Assembly (NCBI GenBank): GCA_963922205.1
Contig: CAWUHX010000219.1
Location: forward strand, 186,001-250,000
Source of the DNA: Romanomermis culicivorax
Lineage: Eukaryota; Nematoda; Enoplea; Mermithida; Mermithidae
Direction: 5' to 3'
DNA: 64,000 bases
Shown here: piece by piece, positions 38,609-46,713 of the stretch
How the letters are laid out: every line of letters begins with the position of its first letter
Position numbering within the stretch: the first letter of the stretch is position 1
Notes under the pieces: model-generated
Told to the model about the DNA's origin: nothing
What the model saw: only the letters and a program-made list of their open reading frames with translations
Databases searched by the model: none
Translations under genes and position numbers: made by a program

Positions 38609-39540
38609 GCTCTGGCTAATTATGCCAGCTGCTTCGAGTTGTTCGACTTCTGCTTGTATGATTAGCTTTTCTTTTGGGGATGTCTGAAAAAGGTGTCTGC
38701 CAATGGGTTTAGCGCCATTTGTGTCAATGTTGTGGGAGACAATTGTTGTGCGACCCACATCCATTTAGGAGTTAGCACATAAGGTGGGGTACTTGAATAA
38801 GAATCACAGTAGTTGATTTTTCTCTGCTTCAGTCAGGTTTCTTGGGGTTAAATTAACATTCTCGTTTAACCATGTGAAAGTATCAGAGTGGTTCAGCTTG
38901 TTTGGAGTAGGAAGGGGTAGTTGGGTAGAGGAGTTTTCTTTTGGTAGGAAACATGAAACAGCACCGATGCATGTGTCAGGATAGAGGGTTGGGGGTTGTC
39001 CTGCATGTTTAAAACTGAAAGGCGGATACGATCATTTTGATTCTCTGAAATGCAAGCAGCGAAATGAACTTTAGAATTTCATCTGGCTTTGGGGGTAAAT
39101 TCGATATGGTTAACATGGAGAGCTAGGTTAATGAGTATTTTCAAGGGCCTCTTTAGTAAATTATTTAACCCGTCCGTGAGGCTTTGGGTGATGCCCGTTA
39201 TAATGTGTTCTATGCCTGGACCAGCACCAGAAAGTGTGTTGCCCATTGCTTGACAGCTGCCTGAGATCATGGTGTACACTGTATCAGAATTAAGGGACAT
39301 TTGGGCGGTGTAATTAACTAGCTTGTTAAGAATTCCTTCGAGGATGTGGGTTTTGTACATGTATCGCTTCAAGAAGAGAAAGTTTGTCAATATTGTTGCA
39401 AGCTGGTCATGGAAAATTGGCAGTGTAAAATCCTGCTTCCTGTTGGCCACACCCTTGATCTGTGGGGTGTCCGCTTCCCAAATCTTCTTCCAACCAATCA
39501 TCACTTCCTGCTTCATACGCTTCCGTGTACTGTATGCTTA

Positions 39541-40757
39541 CCTAACTACACCTTTTATGCTTCCTAACTATAGTATGCTTTACCACCCCTGTTTGTGTCA
39601 CGCTTAACTTCTCTGTCTATGCTCCCAATATATGGTGGGCTTAGCCATGCCTATGTGCTTCCTTATTGATTACGTGTGTGTATGCCTCTGTAATGAACTG
39701 CAGCTACTGTTCCACTTGAGACCAGTGTCTGGGTTGGGGTTTCTACATTTTTATTATGGGACAGGTATGTTTACGATTTTGGGGAGAATTATTGTCCCTA
39801 TGCAGCGACGTGCACAAGGGGGGGGGCGGCCGCCCCCGCCCCATTGAGGTAGTAACTCTAAACCGAAAAGATGCGTTTTGGTGGACTTTAAAAGGTCAAA
39901 AGCTCAAAATTTTCCAGCACTTCGCGCAGGTCAGGGTATAATTATAACTATAATCTATCAGGCGCGGCCATTAGCATATCTACTTCGACTTAGTAATTAA
40001 TGCTCAACAGTTTCTATCAATCAAGTTAGCTCGTTTCATTTTTTAATCGTTTACAGTCAATTATGTCGCCAGAAATAGAGATTTTTCATCAAGGCCCTCA
40101 ATTTTTTTTCTTGATTGGAATTTTTTAAACATTTGCAATCTGAACTTTTGCGTTTATTGTAGGTGGAAATTGAAGACATTACTCTAGAACGTAATTTCAA
40201 AACATTTGTTCACGAATTATCTGTTGGAGAGATTTATTTTTCAGCGTTTTAGAATACAAAAACCCGAAAATTTTTCGGGCCCTAGGCGCCGTAATGGGAG
40301 GCAAATTACGCTTCATCAGTCTGATTTTAATTTATTTCCCAACGTTATGAAGGTTCATTTTCCAGCGTTTTAGAAAGTGAAAATCAAAAAATTTTTCCGG
40401 CGCTCCGGGCCGGACCAAGAAAGTGTTTTAGAAACTTTTTAGAAAATGAAAATCAAAAAATTTTTCCGGTGCTCCGCGCCAGACCATTCTATAGAACACC
40501 AATATATTCTTCATGAGCTCATTTTGACTAACATAACCAGAATTTTCTCAATTTTCTTCTTCATTTTTGCAGGTTTCTGACTACAAATACAACAAAATGC
40601 TTGGGTATGCTCCTAAAATGCATAAAAAAGCATCCGTTAGCCTCATTATAAGCGTTTTTAAAAATGTGGAAAATTTTTGGAAAATGAGGAAAAAAATTTT
40701 GGGTCCAGTTCTCATGTGGAAAAAATGTTTCGAGGAAAAAAACGGTGATGCACACAG
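39541..40757. other. Repeat-rich junction DNA between relic and old LTR
   Basis: No gene is supported here. A GC run at 39,820-39,843 follows CAGCGACGTGCAC, which looks like a hAT-type terminus, but I could not find its partner. At 40,230-40,500 the motif AAAATTTTTC followed by GGCGCTCCG-like sequence is repeated about three times at roughly 110-bp spacing. Similar GCGCC-rich words occur at 57,370, 58,700 and 60,185. Confidence 0.4.
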
Positions 40758-41811
40758 TGTCACGTGCTGACGAATTTTGTTGAACGTCACATGATTCAAA
40801 TCACAACTTTTCCTTATGTTTTTCGTTACATTTTGTGTTACAGTAATTTGCATCAATTTTACGTTTCGTTTTTATAATTTTTACATGCAATTTATGTGTG
40901 TACTTTTTATGTTTCATTTCATTTGCGCACATTGTATTTCCGTTTCGATTTATTATTTTCTATCGCACATGTAGACTACGGTATGTACCCCCTAGTCAAG
41001 AATTTCTGTTAGAGATAAGCTCTCTGAGCTCATCGCTGTAATTGGAGCACAACGTGCACCTCTTATCGGTAAAAACTAGCAACGTTTCGCAATGTGAAAT
41101 GACTAGTTTGAAATTCTCACTAGTTGATGTTCCTATGTTAAGCATGGAGGGTGAAAACTCGCCCCAATGCCTAACCTTGTGAACTGGAAAATGTCTATGT
41201 GACCATAGGCATCTTCTGCAATGATTTCCGCTGCAGAAATTAGCTTTGGGGAGTGTTAACTCCACCCAAGGCATACTGTAGTTTATGGAGCCCTTTAAAA
41301 GGGCATGTTTCGTTAGTTTGTCACTCATTTTTGGGCCTAATCATTGTTGCGTCTTTTTAGCCTGCGTCTCAGGTTTGCCCTTCGTGGTCTTCATTATTTT
41401 AATTTACATATTTCTACTGCATTGGCTGCTTGTCGAATAAATTTGCATATTCTCGCCTCTGGTCTTCCTCACGTGGCCTGCTACAGTAACCCAACCGTTG
41501 GAGTTCACCACCCATCGCCGTTGATCGAGATACGGTACGCCATTCTGGGAATGGCACCCTCCCTCATTCCCAGTGAATGAGGACTAGGGATTGGCACCCC
41601 TGACCCGGCGGCATTGTCCATTATTCTACAGCAGAACCCAAGGACAAGGCCGAAGTACACCATAGGTTTACCTGTGGTAGTACCAGCTGGGTTAGGTTCC
41701 CGAAACAGAGAAATATAAGGGAGCCACCCCACAGGGTCACAGCATGTCACTTGCAGTGTCATGGCCATATTTCCTATGGGATATGGTATGGGTTTCCCCA
41801 TCAATGTGACT
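40758..41811 (+). mobile_element. Old solo LTR, diverged relative of the young element's LTR, 3' truncated
   Basis: It starts TGTCACGTGCTGACG, like the young LTR (TGTCACGTGCCGCTC). It follows the young LTR in order through the hairpin cluster, the CTATG/CATAG hairpin, the AATAAATTTGCATA polyadenylation region and the CATTGTCCATTA/ACAGCA block. It stops at CATCAATGTGACT, about 90 bp short of the young LTR's end, exactly where the young element begins. Divergence by eye is large (roughly a third of sites). It is a relic of an earlier insertion of the same lineage. Confidence 0.75.
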
Positions 41812-41995
41812 TGTCACGTGCCGCTCAATTTTCCAACGTCACGTGATCCTGATCATGCCGACATTTTGTTATTTTCATGTTTCGTTTATTACCCGAACAT
41901 GCTTTTGTTTATTTCATTTTTACACATGCATTTTACGTTCGTTTTTATATTTTTCCTGCATTTCTATGTTTCGTTTTGTTGTACTTTTATTTCTT

Positions 41996-42001
41996 TATAA
42001 A
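41996..42001 (+). promoter_or_regulatory. TATA box of the LTR promoter
   Basis: TATAAA lies within TTTCTTTATAAACGCG. A start site would fall about 30 bp downstream, just before the hairpin cluster. The 3' LTR has TACAAA at the same place. Confidence 0.5.
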
Positions 42002-42044
42002 CGCGGGCTACAGTAGGCCCTTTAGCTAAAAACTTCCGCCAGTC

Positions 42045-42337
42045 GTGCTCCACGAGCACATGGCTATTTTTGGTGCGCTCACGCACCTCTTATCATCAAA
42101 AATTAGCGTCGTTTTTGTTACGCAAAACGACTAGCTAAGAAGTTTCAGCTAAAGACGTTCATATGCTTAGCATAGGCACTGCAGCCGGCCTCAGTGCTAA
42201 ACGCATGTGAATGAAAAATGTCTATGTGCTCATAGGCATCTTCTGCATCGCGTCTAGCTGCAGAAGTTAGCTTGAGCGCCGAGAAACTCCGCCCAAGCTG
42301 CAGCTGTAGCCAAACATGTCCTTAAAAGGACATGTTT
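42045..42337 (+). other. Structured RNA leader: cluster of at least six hairpins
   Basis: Perfect stems visible are GTGCTC/GAGCAC (42,045-42,059), GGTGCG/CGCACC (42,072-42,087), GTCGTTTT/AAAACGAC (42,108-42,131, extended by TTAGC/GCTAA), CTATG/CATAG (42,222-42,235), CTTCTGC/GCAGAAG (42,240-42,266) and the 12-bp AAACATGTCCTT/AAGGACATGTTT (42,312-42,337). They begin just after the expected RNA start. The old LTR keeps several, and its last stem has changed on both sides (GCCCTT/AAGGGC for GTCCTT/AAGGAC). Roles such as packaging, transactivation or translation control are inference only. Confidence 0.6.
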
Positions 42338-42729
42338 CTTTAGTTTTTCGCTCATTCTTGGGTTCACCAAGCTTTCGTCCGGTTATCACTTCGCGTCCGC
42401 CGCCCTTCTCAATTTGCATATTTTTATATACTCGACTGCGTCCGCCGCCTATTATTTTAAATAAATTTGCATACCCTTGCATTTCTTACTGCGTCCGCCG
42501 CTCACCGCCTACAGTACCCCGCTGCCCATCAGTGCCAGGTGTCCGACCGCCCCGGTTCGTGAATTAAACGTTGGAGTTTCGCCTCCTGCTCGCTCCCGCT
42601 CCCTCCCGCTCGCCGCCGCTCCCCGCCTAGGACGTTTGAGGATCGCATCCCCCGCTCCCAGTGCCAGAAGACCGAAAGCATCCAGGGACTTGCCGCCCGT
42701 TGCGTCGTAATCGCTTGAGAAACAGGACT

Positions 42730-42737
42730 AGGTGAGT
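42730..42737 (+). promoter_or_regulatory. Candidate 5' splice donor in the LTR
   Basis: AG|GTGAGT is a consensus donor, with GT at 42,732-42,733, placed in the transcribed U5 region. Joined to an acceptor near 45,419 it would bring the glycoprotein-like ORF close to the mRNA 5' end, as spliced env messages do in retroviruses and in the gypsy element. Confidence 0.4.
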
Positions 42738-43255
42738 CTTCTCAGGGGATTATTGCTATTTGTGGGTTATTTGTTGGGAAATCCTTCCTAAGTCGGTTTC
42801 CCAAGGTTTCCACAGATAAGTAGGGCCTCCACCTCTCAGGTTCGGGCTAAAAGGGGCTGTCTGGTTCATAATCCGGTCCCACAAATTAGGTCATTTTACG
42901 GGTGACCCTGTCCCCACTCTCACTGTGTAGGACTCGGGGATTGTCGCACCTAGCCTGGCAGCGTTGTCCATTACCCTACAGCAAGACCCCAAGGACAACA
43001 CAAGAGAACCAACTATAGACCTCTCTATAGCTACCATTTGCCAGGTTAGGCCCCAACGCCAGCTTGGGAAGCCTGGGGAAAATGCCAGTATCCATCAGGA
43101 GTCACAGCCTATTACTCACTGTAATAGGATCAATCTGATATGGTTCACCATCAATGTGACGTCTAAAACACGGTATTACCTGATGAGATACCCAAACCTC
43201 CCCAGCTCTCCCAAGATAAACACGTCATACACGTGACATGGCCAAAAATGTGACA

Positions 43256-43273
43256 TGGCGAGGGGCCCCAACT
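43256..43273 (+). other. Candidate primer binding site
   Basis: TGGCGAGGGGCCCCAACT follows the 5' LTR with no gap. TGG at this place is expected from pairing to a tRNA CCA end. I could not match it to a particular tRNA. Confidence 0.5.
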
Positions 43274-43678
43274 CTACATTTTGGCCGGGATCGATTCCCC
43301 ATACCTCAGGACATGCCTCTGTCCATCACGGGCGACCAGATAAATTCCCTTCTGCGTCACCCTGATGTACTCTGATCTTACATCTTATAATCCTATTCCA
43401 TTCTAGCTCCCTTTTCATGGTCGCTAGTCTTAAGCTAAATCAAGTTTACGTTACAAATGCCGTTGCACACGCGTTTCCCGAATTCACGCGCTCTTTCGCC
43501 GCGAATTCAAAAGTAGTACTCACTTTCATTTTACACAATAGAGACACCCCGTCGTTCCTGCCGTCTCAGTACCCAGCCTGTACAGACCAGTGAGCCGCTC
43601 TCTATTCAATTTGACTTAATTGCTTCACGGGCAAGGACGTCTGTTCTAACCACCTTACGGGAAAACGAACCCTCGGAC

Positions 43679-46249
43679 ATGAAGTCGGAAGCTGATCTCC
43701 CTTCACAGATCGAGAACAAAGTCCAGGCAGCATTTGAGAATGCTCTTGGACCCCTCAACCAAAAGTTAGAGGCCATGAATGGTCGGAGGCACCCTCCCGT
43801 GTCCAGCTTTATGGCCCCTCCCACCTTCTCCGGTGCTTTTGGTGAGTCTATCACCGATTTTATGTCCCATCTTACTCGTTTCTTTACACTCCAGGGTGTA
43901 AGCGAAACGGATCATGCGTATAAAATCGCCTTTCTGGAGTCATGCCTCACGGGTCCTGCTCTCGCCTCCTACCAGGACTTTAGCAGCAGCACTCCAATAC
44001 CTACCCGCTACAAAGAGTTTACGGCTTTTCTACGGAGAGATTTTCCGGTAGGGCGCGACTCTGATCTGCATCAGCAGCTGATCCAAGATCGACTGCAGAA
44101 GCCGACAGAGTCCGCGATAGTCTACCTTGAGCACTTCAAGAGACTATCCAGGGTAGTGTATCCAGATCTCGCGACGGATGTCCGAGATTCTATCATCAAA
44201 CCTATCTTTCTGCGAGGACTGAAGCCGGTCCTCCGAGATAGTATCAAGTTTAGGGAGTTCACGACTCTTGAAGAGACACTCAAGGCAGCCTGTTACGCAG
44301 AATCCCAAATCTTTCGGGACGAGATCCGGTACACTGCTCCATCTAACGCCCTTTTCTCTTCAGAACCTAAACACGCCGGATATAATCCCGAAATGCCTAA
44401 CAGAAGCGCAAACGGTCGTCAGAGCAACGCTCCAACGTCGTCATCCTCCGCCGATGAGGTTCGCCGCTTGAAACAGGAAATGGCCAGGCTCACGGCCCAC
44501 GTAGCGAAGCTCACGGCCCAGCAACGTGCACCCACGCCGATCCAACAGACGCCGCCTCCACAGCCGTCGACACCAAATCAGTCCGCCGGGCGACGCTCGT
44601 CGGGAGCACACCTTCAAACGTGCTCCTTCCACGGACTGTGTACACATAGCGACGCCGACTGCCGGGCCCAGCGTCCCACCGGTGCTGCTCCCGGTAACAA
44701 CGCCGCTAACGGTGGTCACTGTTATTTTTGCCATACACGTGCCCACCCCACGGACCGATGTGATAGGCCATGCCCTCATTGTCCTCAAGTGCGAGTGCAC
44801 CGATCAACTGCCTGTCCGCAGCGCAATCCGGCAAACACGGGTGAGAATGCCTACCAAGATACTGGTTATTCTTCCCAGGGGACAAATGTGTATCATCAAA
44901 GAAATGGTTATCACCCTCCCAACGGGATAGGAAACCAATATCGGCAGCCCATACGCCGCAACAACGCCGTTGGGGCTACCGATGGCCCTCCTCATCCAGA
45001 TCCTCTTGACCTGGATGATGAGGCACTTGCTGAACACCTGACAGATTCTTCACAACAGTGTTATCCTGTCTGCGTAATCAGTATTGGATTTTCAGTGGTC
45101 CAAGCAGCCCAGGTACCCGTACCGATAAATGTATCGGACATACTGCTGCCACCACCACCACCAAAGTATGCGATGCCGGTCACCCTGGACCCCTCGACGA
45201 CACCGCAGTTTGTTGGCCACGCTAACATCCTCGCATCGTATCGCATTCCTAAAATTAAGACTGCCGAGCCAACTCCAGCCGCCAACACGACGTCTTCGGC
45301 GCCACCGGCCCGCATCGTCCCTCCAGGACCACCGCCTTCGATCCCCACGGATTCGGCTACGGAAATCCTCGACCAGGTCGAGCCCATGAATTTGTCAGGT
45401 ATACTACCTTCTTCTTCAGGTGATCCTAGAGTAGGAACCAGAAATCTATCTCAGTCCACGACTCTATCGATTTCTTGTTCACAGCGCCATCGCCCGTCCA
45501 AGACGCGATGTTGGCCATCTGGTCAGTCGACCTGGCCAAGAAATACCCGCATTTGCCGTGGACTCTGCTCAACGAGCCATCGAATGTCGAAGCGCTCACG
45601 GCCGCCGACGTCGTGCTTGCAGCACCCGTCTCAATGCGCCTATTACGACCCGACGTCGCCCGACGGGCACTCGAGTTCATTGCCAATGGGACTATCACCA
45701 TCTCGCCCGTCGAGAAGTTCTTATTGGACGGGGAGCCATCCTCCCCTTCAGTCGATGCCGTCCGCCGAGCAGTCGAACAGGCCAGTCGGATCCTCCTGCC
45801 TGCTGCCGCCGCTACATCACCGGCAGCAGCGCCTCCTGTTGCCGCGACATCGCCAACGAAAATGGACATTACTGCTTCCTCGCCCCCGGCCAAGGAACCC
45901 GCAAATGATCCTACACCGCCGGCAACAGCCCAACATACATCGTCAGCAACAGCCCAAGTCAAATCGCCGGCACCAGCCCAAACGACATCTCCGACCGCTG
46001 CGACCAAGTCGCCCGTCGTCGAACACATGGCCGTCGACGAGACCTTACGTCCGGTTAACGAAGATGTCAGCATCGTTGAGGAATCTCCATTCCCAACGGC
46101 AGTCCACGGTCGCCAAAAATCGGTATCCTCCGGGAAATCCACCCGTGTGGTGGATTGGTCCTCGATTTCCCCGGCCAGGAACCAATCTCGTCCGACAGCG
46201 ACGAAGAAGAAATCTGACACTGCCCCTCAGGCCAGATTTGTACAATTGA
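43679..46249 (+). CDS. gag: Gag polyprotein (capsid and Cys/His zinc-binding region)
   Basis: The start is the ATG at 43,679. Residues about 40-220 form a Ty3-type capsid, with F-x-G hydrophobic starts ([19 protein letters not shown]) and a later FLRGLKP motif. From about residue 315 comes a Cys/His cluster ([14 protein letters not shown], then [21 protein letters not shown]). It is unlike the simple CCHC knuckle but is likely a nucleic-acid-binding region. A Pro-rich part follows. After about 45,430 the frame turns Arg/Ser/Pro-rich, while another frame opens with more protein-like content, so the natural Gag end may be earlier than the stop at 46,249. Gag should form the particle shell and package RNA. 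Confidence 0.85.
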   Translation: MKSEADLPSQIENKVQAAFENALGPLNQKLEAMNGRRHPPVSSFMAPPTFSGAFGESITDFMSHLTRFFTLQGVSETDHAYKIAFLESCLTGPALASYQDFSSSTPIPTRYKEFTAFLRRDFPVGRDSDLHQQLIQDRLQKPTESAIVYLEHFKRLSRVVYPDLATDVRDSIIKPIFLRGLKPVLRDSIKFREFTTLEETLKAACYAESQIFRDEIRYTAPSNALFSSEPKHAGYNPEMPNRSANGRQSNAPTSSSSADEVRRLKQEMARLTAHVAKLTAQQRAPTPIQQTPPPQPSTPNQSAGRRSSGAHLQTCSFHGLCTHSDADCRAQRPTGAAPGNNAANGGHCYFCHTRAHPTDRCDRPCPHCPQVRVHRSTACPQRNPANTGENAYQDTGYSSQGTNVYHQRNGYHPPNGIGNQYRQPIRRNNAVGATDGPPHPDPLDLDDEALAEHLTDSSQQCYPVCVISIGFSVVQAAQVPVPINVSDILLPPPPPKYAMPVTLDPSTTPQFVGHANILASYRIPKIKTAEPTPAANTTSSAPPARIVPPGPPPSIPTDSATEILDQVEPMNLSGILPSSSGDPRVGTRNLSQSTTLSISCSQRHRPSKTRCWPSGQSTWPRNTRICRGLCSTSHRMSKRSRPPTSCLQHPSQCAYYDPTSPDGHSSSLPMGLSPSRPSRSSYWTGSHPPLQSMPSAEQSNRPVGSSCLLPPLHHRQQRLLLPRHRQRKWTLLLPRPRPRNPQMILHRRQQPNIHRQQQPKSNRRHQPKRHLRPLRPSRPSSNTWPSTRPYVRLTKMSASLRNLHSQRQSTVAKNRYPPGNPPVWWIGPRFPRPGTNLVRQRRRRNLTLPLRPDLYN
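45418..45419 (+). promoter_or_regulatory. Candidate 3' splice acceptor before the glycoprotein-like ORF
   Basis: CTACCTTCTTCTTCAG|GTGATCC has a strong pyrimidine tract and AG. The frame used by the glycoprotein-like ORF becomes open at 45,430, just downstream, with its first ATG at 45,508. Confidence 0.35.
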
Positions 46250-46713
46250 GTGAACACTTACAAATTACGTTTGTACAGTTGTTTTTGACAATAAAATTGA
46301 CCTTGGTAGCAACACTGTTTCTAGGGGTGAGTTTGTCAGCACCGGCGGCTCTGTATCAATTTTGCGGTCTCTCAAGAAGCGGACATCCACTTGAGTTACC
46401 CCAGCGTGTAGAGTGTAAACCACCGCAATCTTCATGGAGCCCACGGCGCATGAATGTTACGGTGTATGTCCCTAGCTCAGACCCGATTACAGCCACAGCG
46501 TGGAAATGCACATTGCGCTCCCGCAAAGTCTGCACCAACACTGGTTTCTTCGGCTCTAGGGGCATCGCTGCAGACGTCATCACCACTCAGCACTTAGCGC
46601 CTGCGGCATGCACGCTAGCACATCGCACTAAGATGTTTGGTTCACAAAAACTTGTCGGCATTCGCCCTGGCTTTTATAGCACAAACCAAACATTGGAAGT
46701 GATGTACGAATGA
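45430..46713 (+). CDS. N-terminal part of glycoprotein-like ORF (cytosolic region, signal-anchor, start of ectodomain)
   Basis: Open from 45,430 to a TGA at 46,711, overlapping the end of the gag frame by about 800 nt in the -1 frame. The first ATG is at 45,508. The first 250 or so residues are an Ala/Pro-rich region with no recognised domain. Then a hydrophobic segment ([18 protein letters not shown], about 46,295-46,350) looks like a signal peptide or signal-anchor. A Cys-containing, N-glycosylation-bearing ectodomain start follows. The same frame continues past the single TGA into 46,714-49,185, so both parts were probably one protein. Whether it is made by splicing, frameshifting or re-initiation cannot be settled here. 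Confidence 0.65.
   Translation, partial: SRNQKSISVHDSIDFLFTAPSPVQDAMLAIWSVDLAKKYPHLPWTLLNEPSNVEALTAADVVLAAPVSMRLLRPDVARRALEFIANGTITISPVEKFLLDGEPSSPSVDAVRRAVEQASRILLPAAAATSPAAAPPVAATSPTKMDITASSPPAKEPANDPTPPATAQHTSSATAQVKSPAPAQTTSPTAATKSPVVEHMAVDETLRPVNEDVSIVEESPFPTAVHGRQKSVSSGKSTRVVDWSSISPARNQSRPTATKKKSDTAPQARFVQLSEHLQITFVQLFLTIKLTLVATLFLGVSLSAPAALYQFCGLSRSGHPLELPQRVECKPPQSSWSPRRMNVTVYVPSSDPITATAWKCTLRSRKVCTNTGFFGSRGIAADVITTQHLAPAACTLAHRTKMFGSQKLVGIRPGFYSTNQTLEVMYE

Larger units (their letters stand above)
37321..39540 (-). pseudogene. Decayed Ty3/gypsy relic: glycoprotein-like piece, then RT and RNase H pieces
   Basis: Reading on the minus strand, 39,516-39,079 encodes a piece related to the stem region of the glycoprotein-like ORF of the young element (shared FHDQLA, YKT, LNKLVNYTA/LNRLVNFTA). 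Next, 39,078-38,765 is pol N-terminal sequence with stops. Then come RT pieces at 38,764-38,618 (KLIIQAEVEQLEAAGIIS) and 37,719-37,627 (LCIDFQGLNKVTKKDMYPLP). An RNase H start lies at 37,561-37,321 (DFSKPFILQTDAS). The RT palm with its catalytic motif is deleted, and a fold-back element splits the gene. It is dead. The left end abuts block C sharply. The protease region and membrane anchor seen in the young element are missing. Confidence 0.8.
41812..43255 (+). repeat. 5' LTR
   Basis: It runs from TGTCACGTGCC to AATGTGACA. It contains a TATAAA at 41,996-42,001, a hairpin-rich leader from about 42,045, AATAAA at 42,460, and an AG|GTGAGT splice donor at 42,732. By position, U3 ends and R begins near 42,030. 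Open frames within it are repeated in the 3' LTR and are not taken as genes. Confidence 0.9.

Noticed and set aside
38272-38687. Overlapping Ala/Leu/Ser/Cys-rich open frames
   Set aside because: All are translations of the 14-bp tandem repeat of the fold-back arms and are open in every frame.
42316-42710. Open frames repeated in both LTRs
   Set aside because: They lie in the LTR R/U5 region, have no domain, and are kept only because the LTRs are young.
43176-43200. CTGATGAG suggesting a hammerhead ribozyme in the LTR
   Set aside because: No stem II followed by GAAA and no matching helix I/III could be found; only a small GGTAT/ATACC stem is present.
45426-46220. Minus-strand frame of 264 codons
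   Set aside because: Antisense to the GC-rich, stop-poor gag/glycoprotein overlap; it has no domain and no start context.
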